NCBI RefSeq assembly: GCF_022496765.1
Contig: NZ_VANV01000009.1
Coordinates: 310,034 to 374,033, forward strand
Direction: 5' to 3'
Length of the DNA: 64,000 nucleotides
Source of the DNA: Acidaminobacter sp. JC074
GTDB taxonomy: Bacteria > Bacillota > Clostridia > Peptostreptococcales > Acidaminobacteraceae
Positions 8,001 through 16,410 of the stretch are shown piece after piece. The notes under the pieces are model-generated. The model saw nothing but the letters and a program-made list of their open reading frames with translations, made no database searches and was not told the DNA's origin. The stretch's first letter is position 1, and the number at the start of each line of letters is the position of its first letter. A program made the translations under genes and the position numbers.

Positions 8001-8929
8001 ACGTCATAGCCCTTATCATTTAGCATTTTTATAACTGAATCTTCACCCAAGTAGTGGGCAAGGCCCACAACGACAAAGTATGTCTTGTCTGTTTCAAGAT
8101 ATGATTCTATCTTTTCTGTCATTAAGATATTTCTATCATGAAGCATCTTATCTTCCACATCATCAGAAAAGCCACCCTCACCTGTAAATAAATACTCTGT
8201 CATTTTTTCATCATCCGCTGCTAGATAAAGTTCATACATGGTATTAAAATCTTGAACAGTCTCTTCAGTTGTACCTAATCCAAGTAAAAAAGCTGACTCC
8301 TGTTCTGCATCTGTAAAATCATTGATAAGGTTAATCTGATATTCCAAACCTTCTAAAGCGGCAATTTCTTTTTCCATCTCATTTGCCTTTTGAAGAAAAT
8401 ACATGTCAACGCCTTCTAGGGCAGAATAAGGCGATTCACTTAACTGAAGTGCCAGTAAGTTAGAACCTAAGGCCCAAACTTTAAATCTCTGAAGCATCAA
8501 AGGATTGACGCCAGCTTCTTTGCATATAGACTCAAACTTCTCTATACCTTCAGGTGACAAGTGATCGTAAACTGTTTCCTCGCCCTTATAAAGCATCAGG
8601 GGTAGTGTCGCCTCAACTGCTTTACCATCTGAAATATCCGCTTCAACGCCAAGTACATCCGCCTCATAAAAGGCCTTCTCTACTTTTTCGGACATAGGAT
8701 AAAGTGATTCATCTGCCATATGTATGGAGCCAAACATATAAACTGTGGCATCTCCCTTTGAGACTTCCCACATATAGCCTTCATAGTCACCATACTCTAA
8801 AGGTAAAACAGCCTCTTTCGTATCTTCAACAGATATTTCATTATTAATAGCCTGATTATTGGCTTCATTAGACTGACACCCAACCAATACCAGAACAAAA
8901 CATAAAATTAGTGTAATTATTTTTTTCAT
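7988..8929 (-). CDS. TraB/GumN-family lipoprotein
   Basis: A 313-residue protein with a lipoprotein signal (hydrophobic stretch ending LVLVGCQS, Cys near residue 18). The start at 8929 follows GGAGG closely; an ATG ten codons upstream lacks a site. The TraB/GumN hallmarks are present: GSIHMADESLYPM near residue 66 and a C-terminal GLAHYLGEDSVIKML, with the two Gly-x-x-His motifs that form the putative metal site. Members include Tiki-like metalloproteases, and bacterial functions are mostly unknown. It should be anchored outside the cell. It is transcribed divergently from the acyltransferase gene. Confidence 0.87.
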   Translation of the reverse strand: MKKIITLILCFVLVLVGCQSNEANNQAINNEISVEDTKEAVLPLEYGDYEGYMWEVSKGDATVYMFGSIHMADESLYPMSEKVEKAFYEADVLGVEADISDGKAVEATLPLMLYKGEETVYDHLSPEGIEKFESICKEAGVNPLMLQRFKVWALGSNLLALQLSESPYSALEGVDMYFLQKANEMEKEIAALEGLEYQINLINDFTDAEQESAFLLGLGTTEETVQDFNTMYELYLAADDEKMTEYLFTGEGGFSDDVEDKMLHDRNILMTEKIESYLETDKTYFVVVGLAHYLGEDSVIKMLNDKGYDVKRK

Positions 8930-9075
8930 TTCAATCCTCCTGTAACAAATATAACACAAGAAATAATCAGTTCAACTAAGTCCATTATTCTTAATACAAT
9001 GAAAATATCTTTTAAGATTTCTTTATACCTTAATAAATATATTTCAAAAGGGTATTCATTGAATGAGGTGGTCTT

Positions 9076-10041
9076 ATGCGAAATAAAACAATTGATATGT
9101 TTAGAGGTATCATTATGATCTTAATGGCCCTTGATCATGCATCTTATTTTATTATAGATACACATTTTTATGAAGGCTATGATTTTATCACGCCCTATCC
9201 ATCTAGTCTTGCCTTTATGGTCAGATGGATCACACATTTGTGTGCACCTGGATTTTTCTTTGTTCTAGGATATTCTTTGTATCATGCTTATCAAAAGAAG
9301 AAAGCCTATAAACTCATTTTAAGAGGCTTTTTCTTAATCTTCTTACAAGTAACTTTTATTAATTTTATATGGCAAATTGACTATATTTATATAGGTGTCA
9401 TAACTATATTAGGACTATCTATGATTCTCATCACCCTATTCATGCCACTTATAAAAAAATATGGCTTTATCATAGGACCACTACTGATTCTTATGGGCCA
9501 GTATATACCAGAAAGTCATCATTTACTTACTGGTCTGCTTTTAAAGCCAGGTCTATATGGTGATTTTTATATCTTATACACCTTAACTACATGGTTGGGT
9601 ATAGGCATTCTCGGTGTATTTGTAGCTTCACTGAAGCAAATACCATATTTAAAACTATCGCTAATTTCATTTATCGTATTCATTCTTTTTAGTCTAGATA
9701 AGGCAAATATGAAGGAAATTTTTATCATTGTAAAATATCCACCCTCTATTGGCTTTATAGGCATCACACTAGCCATAAACTTTTTTATGATGTTTGTAAT
9801 TGATAAATACAGCATCTACATAAAGTCCGTTCTTATTATTGGCAAGGAACCATTATTCTTTTATATAGCACATTTGTATTTATACAGTCTGGCAGGCTCC
9901 CTTGTAGAGTCTAATGCCTACTGGATACTTTTTCTATCTTATATACTAAGCTTGCCACTTCTGTATTTAATGGTTAATTTATATGCAACCGCTTGCATAA
10001 ACCTTCAAAACCAGTATAATAAATATAGGAGGCGTATATGA
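9076..10041 (+). CDS. DUF1624/HGSNAT-type membrane acyltransferase
   Basis: A 321-residue polytopic membrane protein with about ten hydrophobic segments. The N-terminus, KTIDMFRGIIMILMALDHA, is the signature of the DUF1624 and heparan-alpha-glucosaminide N-acetyltransferase group, with the conserved Asp-x-x-Arg-Gly and Asp-His. These proteins move acyl groups across or at the membrane onto sugars. Its stop overlaps the amylase start (ATGA). Its last codons also contain an operator and promoter for the amylase gene. The substrate is unknown; modification of a surface glycan is an inference. Confidence 0.8.
   Translation: MRNKTIDMFRGIIMILMALDHASYFIIDTHFYEGYDFITPYPSSLAFMVRWITHLCAPGFFFVLGYSLYHAYQKKKAYKLILRGFFLIFLQVTFINFIWQIDYIYIGVITILGLSMILITLFMPLIKKYGFIIGPLLILMGQYIPESHHLLTGLLLKPGLYGDFYILYTLTTWLGIGILGVFVASLKQIPYLKLSLISFIVFILFSLDKANMKEIFIIVKYPPSIGFIGITLAINFFMMFVIDKYSIYIKSVLIIGKEPLFFYIAHLYLYSLAGSLVESNAYWILFLSYILSLPLLYLMVNLYATACINLQNQYNKYRRRI
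9983..10020 (+). promoter_or_regulatory. LacI-type operator and probable internal promoter for the amylase-esterase genes
   Basis: ATGCAACCGCTTGCAT (9983-9998) is an inverted repeat around CCGC, matching the MalR/LacI operator type. Its right half doubles as a weak -35 (TTGCAT), placed 16 bases before a perfect TATAAT at 10015-10020. The predicted start would be at or next to the amylase ribosome binding site, giving a very short leader. The same 12-base core recurs inside pulA, and a close variant lies at the lacI promoter. Confidence 0.6.
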
Positions 10042-11507
10042 AAAAATTATTGATACCACTATTTATAAGCCTGACACTCTTTTCTTGTCAGGATAATCAA
10101 GCAGTTAATGACATGCAATCTGAAAACGAAACAATAACTGAGCAAAGAGTTGTTGAAGAAACAGAAGAAGAAACATCTCTTTACGAATATGAGGTACCTT
10201 ACACTTCTTCTAACTTTAGTCCAGAGGATTTGATTTACTTCATCATGGTAGACAGATTCTATGATGGCGATCCTTCCAACAACAATTTTGACGATTTTAG
10301 TGATGACAAAACTCAGCTTAAATACTTTCTAGGTGGAGACTTAGAGGGGGTTATTAAAAAGCTTGACTACATAAAAGAACAAGGGGCTACTGCCATTTGG
10401 TTAACCCCAGTAAATGACAATGAACCTTTTGGTTATCATGGTTACTGGACTGAAGACTTTGAGGCCGTTGACCCTCACCTAGGTGATATGGCAACCCTTA
10501 AAAAACTTGTAGATGAAGCCCACTCTAGAGACATTAAAGTTATTTTAGACTATGTGGTCAACCACACAGGTTATAATCATCCATGGTTAGAAGACCCAGA
10601 AAAGAAAGACTGGTTCCATGGTAAGGGCACCATCACCAACTTTAATGACAAAGACCAACTTCTCAACTACAACTTGGCAGGTTTACCTGATTTGAATACC
10701 GAAAATCCTCAGGTAAAGGATTATTTCTATAAGAATGTTTTGTACTGGATTGATCAAACAGGCGTCGATGGCCTTAGGTTAGATACTGTTAAACATGTTC
10801 CTAATGAGTTCTGGAACGAGTTCGCTTATATCATAAAAGATAAGTATCCAGATTTCTTTTTACTAGGTGAAGTTTTTGCATCAAGCCCTACTCTTTTGTC
10901 TTCATACAATGAAGTTGGTTTTGACAGTGTGACCAATTACAGCATGTATGATGGTATCAAAGATACCTTTAAACTATACGGCGATGCTAATAAGCTGAAG
11001 ATCGCCCTTAATAATCAGGAAAAATTTGATGACCCAACTATGTCTTCTATATTCTTAGACAACCATGATGTTAAAAGACTTATCAGTCAATCTTCTAAGA
11101 ATGGCGACTTATTCTTAAAACAAGGCTTAACATTTGTTATGACCTACCCATCCATCCCGATTATCTACTATGGTACTGAAGTAGGCCTTGATGGCAAAGA
11201 CGATCCTGAAAATAGAAAAATGATGGTTTTTGAAGAAAATGAGATCTATGACTATTACCAGTCATTAATAGGTTTAAGAAATGAAACACGTGATCTAAAA
11301 GATGTGGAAATACTAGACGTATCAAAAGACTATATCGTTATCAAATACTCAAACTTTGAAAGGTCTATGATTACAGCATTTAATATTTCTGCTTATGAAC
11401 AGACCATTCAAATATCAGGTCCTTACAAGAATTATTTCACAGGTCAAGATATGACAGGAGAACTTATATTAGAAGCCATGTCGTCTTTAGTCTTAATGGA
11501 GGAATAA
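10038..11507 (+). CDS. Extracellular alpha-amylase family (GH13) lipoprotein
   Basis: A 489-residue protein with a lipobox LFSC (Cys17) after a short hydrophobic signal, then an acidic linker to about residue 60. The GH13 barrel follows: DYVVNH at 171-176, nucleophile Asp249 in GLRLD, acid Glu278 in LLGE, and transition-state Asp344 in LDNHD. A beta-sandwich domain ends the protein. It should cleave alpha-1,4-glucans at the cell surface, giving maltodextrins. The start overlaps the acyltransferase stop and has AGGAGG upstream; an operator and -10 element precede it. Specificity (amylase, neopullulanase or similar) is not fixed by eye. Confidence 0.9.
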   Translation: MKKLLIPLFISLTLFSCQDNQAVNDMQSENETITEQRVVEETEEETSLYEYEVPYTSSNFSPEDLIYFIMVDRFYDGDPSNNNFDDFSDDKTQLKYFLGGDLEGVIKKLDYIKEQGATAIWLTPVNDNEPFGYHGYWTEDFEAVDPHLGDMATLKKLVDEAHSRDIKVILDYVVNHTGYNHPWLEDPEKKDWFHGKGTITNFNDKDQLLNYNLAGLPDLNTENPQVKDYFYKNVLYWIDQTGVDGLRLDTVKHVPNEFWNEFAYIIKDKYPDFFLLGEVFASSPTLLSSYNEVGFDSVTNYSMYDGIKDTFKLYGDANKLKIALNNQEKFDDPTMSSIFLDNHDVKRLISQSSKNGDLFLKQGLTFVMTYPSIPIIYYGTEVGLDGKDDPENRKMMVFEENEIYDYYQSLIGLRNETRDLKDVEILDVSKDYIVIKYSNFERSMITAFNISAYEQTIQISGPYKNYFTGQDMTGELILEAMSSLVLMEE

Positions 11508-12317
11508 ATGCATCAGATAATTATTGAAAAGATTACAATACCTTATTTAAAAACGGAAAGAACCCTAAGGATATACCTACCGCCTAATTACGAGGAGGAC
11601 CTCTTATTTCCTGTCATCTACATGCATGATGCACAAAACCTCTATGATGTTGAAACATCTTCTTACGGGGCTATATGGGACGTTCATACCCATATGAACA
11701 ATTATTACAAGATGCATGGACAAGGCCATATCGTTGTAGGCATAGACAACTTTGAAGGCAGACATAATCGTCTAGATGAATATTCCCCTTGGGTCAACAC
11801 GACCATTAAGGAAGACGAACTCCTTCAAGGTATTCATGAAGATGTCGGCGGACTAGGTGATGATTATGTAGATTTCTTAGTAAAAGTTTTAAAGCCCTAC
11901 ATCGACAATAAATACAAAACAAAAAAAGACCGAACATCTACATCCATAATAGGCTCGTCAATGGGTGGTCTTATCTCCTTATATGCTGGTATGAAATATC
12001 CTGAAATATTTTCAAGAGTTGGTGCTTTTTCGACAGCTGCATGGTTCGCTGAAAAAGACTTGTTAATGGCCTTGAAAGATTATCAAAACGAGCTTGTTAC
12101 AAAATGGTATCTCGATATCGGTACCAATGAAAGCAGTAATGACAAGAGAGACGATTTTGATGATCTTTATCTAACTGGCACTCAAAAGATCTATGATATT
12201 TTAAGAGAAAAAGTTGCTGATGAAAACCTAATGCTTGTCATCGATAAAGGTGGTATCCACAATGAAAAAGACTGGTCTAAGAGATTTCCAGCTGCAATAG
12301 AATTTTTACTAAAATAA
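11508..12317 (+). CDS. Alpha/beta-hydrolase fold esterase (YbbA/esterase D type)
   Basis: A 269-residue protein without a signal peptide. It begins with the beta-rich LRIYLPPNYEE, the usual entry of this esterase family, then VIYMHDAQNLYD. The nucleophile elbow GSSMGG puts Ser151 at the active site, and a GIHNEKDW segment near residue 247 offers the catalytic His. The start codon directly follows the amylase stop, so it is co-transcribed. Hydrolysis of acyl groups from sugars, or of a soluble ester, is an inference from context. A terminator follows. Confidence 0.85.
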   Translation: MHQIIIEKITIPYLKTERTLRIYLPPNYEEDLLFPVIYMHDAQNLYDVETSSYGAIWDVHTHMNNYYKMHGQGHIVVGIDNFEGRHNRLDEYSPWVNTTIKEDELLQGIHEDVGGLGDDYVDFLVKVLKPYIDNKYKTKKDRTSTSIIGSSMGGLISLYAGMKYPEIFSRVGAFSTAAWFAEKDLLMALKDYQNELVTKWYLDIGTNESSNDKRDDFDDLYLTGTQKIYDILREKVADENLMLVIDKGGIHNEKDWSKRFPAAIEFLLK

Positions 12318-12320
12318 GAT

Positions 12321-12349
12321 AAAAAGAATGTGCTGAGCACATTCTTTAA
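12321..12349. terminator. Bidirectional terminator between the esterase and lacI genes
   Basis: Perfect 11-bp stem (12323-12333 and 12337-12347) with loop TGA, flanked by A and T runs. It serves the converging plus-strand esterase and minus-strand lacI genes and overlaps the lacI stop codon. Confidence 0.85.
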
Positions 12350-13335
12350 CTTTCTTTGATTAACTTAGTATCTACTATGTATGAGTTCATTGCTGACTCT
12401 AAATTGTTTAACTTATCTATTAGAAGCTTTGCCGAGTAATGGCCAAGTTCTACTGCATTGATTTCCACAGTTAAAAGTGGCGGTGTTTGGTAATTGCCAA
12501 TTGGTGTATTGTTAAAACCTGTGACAGTTATCCCCTCTTTATTTAAATCCTTAAGTGCCTTAAGTGCACCTACTGCAATCAAGTCATCTGTTGTTGCAAT
12601 GGCATCTACATCATTTTCTTCTAGCAAGTCTTTTGTCGCTTCATAACCGCCCGCTTCAGAGAACTTAACACCCTTAACCATGTTTTCATCTAAATGCAAA
12701 CCACGATTTTTCAGTGCCATTTCATAACCAGCACGTCTATTTTTTGTTACCGTCAACTCCTTAGAACCACCAATAAATGCAATCTTTTGATTACCCTCTT
12801 TGATTAAATAGTTAACCATCTCATACATGGCCTGGAAGTTATCGTTATCCACCCATAAAGTAGAATCCGTGTCATTTGGTCTACCGATGACTGCATAAGG
12901 ATGATTGTTTTCTCTTAAGAACTCAATACAAGGATCCTCTTCTCTTACAACAGTCATGATGACACCATCAATCAAGTTGGATCTGAACAAGTGATTTAAA
13001 GCTTCTACTTCACCCTCACGTGTTTCAGCATTTGTTAACATGATATAATAACCCTTTGACTGTGCATATGTTGTCACACCTGTCAGCACTTGAATAAAAA
13101 ACGGGTTTTCAGCAAGTAGCTTCACATCATTAGGTAATAATAGTCCAATTGTTTTTGTTGCATTGGTTGCAAGCTTTCTAGCTGTTACGTTTGGATGATA
13201 GTCTAACTTTTTCATCGCTTTCCATACTCTATCTTTTGTAGCCTGACTGATTTTTGGATGATCAGTCAATACCCTTGATACAGTAGATGGTGATACACCT
13301 GCTAACTTTGCAACCTCTTTTATTGTTACTCTCAT
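12346..13335 (-). CDS. LacI-family regulator, MalR-like
   Basis: A 329-residue repressor. The N-terminal helix-turn-helix reads TIKEVAKLAGVSPSTVSRVL, followed by the hinge helix NVTARKLATN and a periplasmic-binding-protein-like sugar sensor. The closest functional type in Firmicutes is MalR, the maltose repressor. It lies directly downstream of pulA but has its own consensus promoter, and an operator overlaps the predicted start point, so autoregulation is likely. Operators of the same kind occur before the amylase and in pulA. The actual inducer is inferred to be maltose or a maltodextrin. Confidence 0.88.
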   Translation of the reverse strand: MRVTIKEVAKLAGVSPSTVSRVLTDHPKISQATKDRVWKAMKKLDYHPNVTARKLATNATKTIGLLLPNDVKLLAENPFFIQVLTGVTTYAQSKGYYIMLTNAETREGEVEALNHLFRSNLIDGVIMTVVREEDPCIEFLRENNHPYAVIGRPNDTDSTLWVDNDNFQAMYEMVNYLIKEGNQKIAFIGGSKELTVTKNRRAGYEMALKNRGLHLDENMVKGVKFSEAGGYEATKDLLEENDVDAIATTDDLIAVGALKALKDLNKEGITVTGFNNTPIGNYQTPPLLTVEINAVELGHYSAKLLIDKLNNLESAMNSYIVDTKLIKES

Positions 13336-13376
13336 AATACCGCCCTATAATTTCATGCACCAATGATTGCTTTTCC

Positions 13377-13426
13377 TGCAACCGTTTGCATAATAAAATT
13401 ATAAAACGTATTTGCACCTGTGTCAA
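13377..13426 (-). promoter_or_regulatory. Consensus promoter and operator of lacI
   Basis: On the minus strand TTGACA (13421-13426) and TATAAT (13398-13403) are separated by 17 bases, a full sigma-A consensus. Immediately downstream lies the inverted repeat TGCAACCGTTTGCA (13377-13390), placed over the start point, as expected for an autoregulated LacI gene. Confidence 0.85.
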
Positions 13427-13460
13427 GCGGCTCCATTATTTAGGCCATTTTATGCATAAA

Positions 13461-13483
13461 AGAAAGCGCTATTTGCGCTTTCT
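13461..13483 (-). terminator. Terminator of the pulA operon
   Basis: Stem AGAAAGCGC/GCGCTTTCT (13461-13469 and 13475-13483) spans the pulA stop codon, with a TTTTAT tail on the minus strand. It separates the operon from lacI. Confidence 0.8.
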
Positions 13484-16402
13484 AATGATGATAAGGATAG
13501 TTGCCAATGCAAGTATTACTACAATCCCTACGATTAAAGTATTTACTGTATTAGAGTCAGCCTGAGGCATTTCCTCTTCTAAATCACCAATTCTATAAAG
13601 TACCATCGAGCTCATGGCAGGTACTTTTACAGAAGCCGCCACTTGTTCAATACCCTCAAGATTTGCCTGACCGTCTTTAACAACCACTTGATAGTCACCA
13701 TTTAAATCAAAGCTTTGATCACTTTTACCTGCATTATGAATCACAATAATATTATCCCATGCATCATCTGCATAGTTGATTTCGTATGCAATGACTTGAT
13801 TGTCTAACTGAATAGGCTTAATAGATTCTTGAATCTCTTCTTTAGTAGCCAGTCTAAATGCAGGGTGTGCTTTTCTCATTTCAATGAGTGTCGTGAAGTA
13901 ACTTACAACATCGTCGTACTTCTCTCTTCTAGACCAATCCAAACGATTGACAATATCACTTGATTTATAAGAGTTTTCATCCCCTAGTTTGGTTCTTAAA
14001 AACTCCTGTCCTGCATGTATAAAAGGCACCCCTTGAGAAGTTAAAATAATGGTATCTGCTAAAAGATGCATGTCTTTAATCTCATTAGGCATAGCTTCAG
14101 GATTTGAAAGCTTTAACTTATCAAACAAGGTGTTGTTATCATGTGCTTCTACATAGGTTACAGACTGTCCAGGTTCAATGTCTCCCCAAGTCTTTAAATC
14201 CTCATAGTATACACCACCTACAATACCAGTAAAAACAGTGGCTTCCATGCCTTCTTTTCCATTGATAAAACCTTGATCAAGTGAATCGAATACTGACCCT
14301 TTAAGACCATCTCGAATGGTATCATTGAAATGAGCGATGCCAGGCATTAAGTGGGCTTGATTTTGATTGGCTTTAGAAGCTTCATCAAGAACTGAACCCA
14401 TGTTCCAACCTTCTCCTATGACTGTAATAGAAGGATCAAGGGCTTGTCTGATTTGATTCATAGTTTCTACATCATGCAGACCCATTAGGTCAAATCTAAA
14501 ACCATCCAAGTTATATTCATCAGCTAAGTATGTCACTGAATCGACCATAAACTTTCTCATCATGAATCTCTCTGAAGCTGTTTCATTACCGCAACCAGAG
14601 CCATTAGCGAAGTTTTCACCTTCTTTTCTAAAATAGTAACCTGGCACCAGCTTTTCAAAAGCCATAGCATCTACAGAATATACATGGTTGTAAACAACAT
14701 CCATGGTTACCTTTAAACCTTTGTCATGAATAGCTTGTACAGCTTGTTTGAACTCACCTATTCTAACATCTGGTGTAAAAGCATCTGTCGAATATGAACC
14801 CTCAAGTGCATTGTAGTTAACAGGGTCATAACCCCAGTTAAATGAATAATCGTTTTTAGCTTCATTGATCGATCCATAATCATATATTGGCATAAATTGA
14901 ATATGAGTCACACCTAAATCAGCTATATAGTCTAAACCTGTTGTAAAACCATTCTTTGTTTGTGTATTTGTTTCAGTAAAGCCTAAGAAAAGACCTTTAT
15001 TCTCAATGCCTGACTGTCCATGCATAGATAAGTCTCTTACATGGATTTCATACATAATGGCATCCGTTATACTAGAAAAATCAGCTGTGTAGTCCGCTTG
15101 CCAGTTCTCTGGATCCGTTGAGTCAAGATCAATAACAGCAGATCTTAATCCATTAACTGATACACCCTTTGCATAAGGATCGACCACATACTCATAATCA
15201 CCGAATAAACTGACATCATAAGCATAGAGTTGGTTATGAAGGTCTCCCTCAACTCTTGTTTCCCATACCCCTTTTTCAGACATGGTCATTTCATAGCTTT
15301 CAGCTGGCGTATCTACATCTGTAAAGAATGTCAAGTTTACATCCTTAGCAGTTGGTGCCCATACTTTAAAAGTTGTAGATGTCTTTGAGTAGATTGGCCC
15401 TAAGTCACCTTCATAATTGTAAGTCGAATTAAACTCAAGTGTGTCATAAATCTGGCCAAGTTGAACTTCAGAAGTCTCAAACCTAGGAATAGATAATTCT
15501 ATTTCATCTGTATACTTAACAGCTTGGTCCAGAATAATGTTACCAGAAGACTGGTAAAAATCACCCGACATTTCAATTGAAGTCTGACTCGTCACAAGCT
15601 CACCGTTGACATAAACTTCAATAGGTCCCTTAAAGAACATATTTGTTTCTAACTCAATTGTCTTGGTATCATTGAGTCTTGCCTTTGTAATTTTAGGCAT
15701 ATAAACAGCATCTTCTTCTGAATAGAAAACACGTTCATTGTTCTCTACTAAAAAGATTTCAGCCTGACCATCTTTGATTTTCTTTACTTCATATGTAGCT
15801 AAGACTTGGTCGTTTTCTAGAACATCAACTAGAATGCCAGCCTTTCCTTTTGTCTCTTCGACTCTTAGAGAAACATTCGGTCCAAAATCAGATTGGCCAT
15901 CTAATGAAATCGTTTGCCCAACTTCATCAAAAAAATAAACCCTTAGTGAAGTGTTTGCATAATTCTCATCATAGTTATGATAATTGATCATAAGTTCTAC
16001 AGATTCATCTGTGATTTCATCTGCGCCCTCTGGATTTTCGTAAAAGAATTCTTCTCTACCACCATAAACCCATATCTCACCAACGCCACCGTCAAATTGG
16101 TCTATAAAACGGTCGTTTGGTGTATCTTTTTCCCATGAATCTGTTCTTACTATAAATCCAACCTTTTCATGTTTACCAGGAAGCGTAACAGTACAAACTT
16201 TACCGAAGTTATCTTCTTCGGTAAAGTCATTTGCACTACCCTCGCCACCTGCAGGCCAAATCCATAGATTCCAGTCTTTATCGTTATCCTCTGTTTCTTG
16301 ATAATGAATAACGACTGTCGTATTCTCTTCCGCAACCGCTTGCATTGGTATTAATAAAAAGCATTGCAGTAGGATTAATAAACTTGCAAGTAATCTTTTC
16401 AT
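13469..16402 (-). CDS. pulA: Type I pullulanase, secreted and membrane anchored
   Basis: The 977-residue protein starts with a signal peptide (1-24, ending AVA). A CBM41-like starch-binding region (about 27-125), further beta domains and a CBM48-like module (about 335-430) come before the GH13 barrel. The pullulanase signature appears as FNWGYDP at 521-527. The catalytic residues are Asp638 (GFRFD), Glu664 (VIGEGW) and Asp755 (EAHDN). A C-terminal membrane helix (954-973) ends in RKRK, preceded by MPQAD, which only faintly recalls a sortase motif. The enzyme cuts alpha-1,6 branches at the cell surface. It is the last gene of the alpha-glucan operon, eight bases after glgP. Confidence 0.94.
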   Translation of the reverse strand: MKRLLASLLILLQCFLLIPMQAVAEENTTVVIHYQETEDNDKDWNLWIWPAGGEGSANDFTEEDNFGKVCTVTLPGKHEKVGFIVRTDSWEKDTPNDRFIDQFDGGVGEIWVYGGREEFFYENPEGADEITDESVELMINYHNYDENYANTSLRVYFFDEVGQTISLDGQSDFGPNVSLRVEETKGKAGILVDVLENDQVLATYEVKKIKDGQAEIFLVENNERVFYSEEDAVYMPKITKARLNDTKTIELETNMFFKGPIEVYVNGELVTSQTSIEMSGDFYQSSGNIILDQAVKYTDEIELSIPRFETSEVQLGQIYDTLEFNSTYNYEGDLGPIYSKTSTTFKVWAPTAKDVNLTFFTDVDTPAESYEMTMSEKGVWETRVEGDLHNQLYAYDVSLFGDYEYVVDPYAKGVSVNGLRSAVIDLDSTDPENWQADYTADFSSITDAIMYEIHVRDLSMHGQSGIENKGLFLGFTETNTQTKNGFTTGLDYIADLGVTHIQFMPIYDYGSINEAKNDYSFNWGYDPVNYNALEGSYSTDAFTPDVRIGEFKQAVQAIHDKGLKVTMDVVYNHVYSVDAMAFEKLVPGYYFRKEGENFANGSGCGNETASERFMMRKFMVDSVTYLADEYNLDGFRFDLMGLHDVETMNQIRQALDPSITVIGEGWNMGSVLDEASKANQNQAHLMPGIAHFNDTIRDGLKGSVFDSLDQGFINGKEGMEATVFTGIVGGVYYEDLKTWGDIEPGQSVTYVEAHDNNTLFDKLKLSNPEAMPNEIKDMHLLADTIILTSQGVPFIHAGQEFLRTKLGDENSYKSSDIVNRLDWSRREKYDDVVSYFTTLIEMRKAHPAFRLATKEEIQESIKPIQLDNQVIAYEINYADDAWDNIIVIHNAGKSDQSFDLNGDYQVVVKDGQANLEGIEQVAASVKVPAMSSMVLYRIGDLEEEMPQADSNTVNTLIVGIVVILALATILIIIRKRK
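16331..16345 (-). promoter_or_regulatory. Candidate MalR-type operator inside the start of pulA
   Basis: GCAACCGCTTGCAT (16332-16345) is identical to the site upstream of the amylase gene but lies within codons 20-24 of pulA, in the signal peptide region. It could act as a roadblock site or be a chance result of the codons for Met-Gln-Ala-Val-Ala. The exact match to the other site favours function. Confidence 0.4.
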
Positions 16403-16410
16403 CTGGCCCC

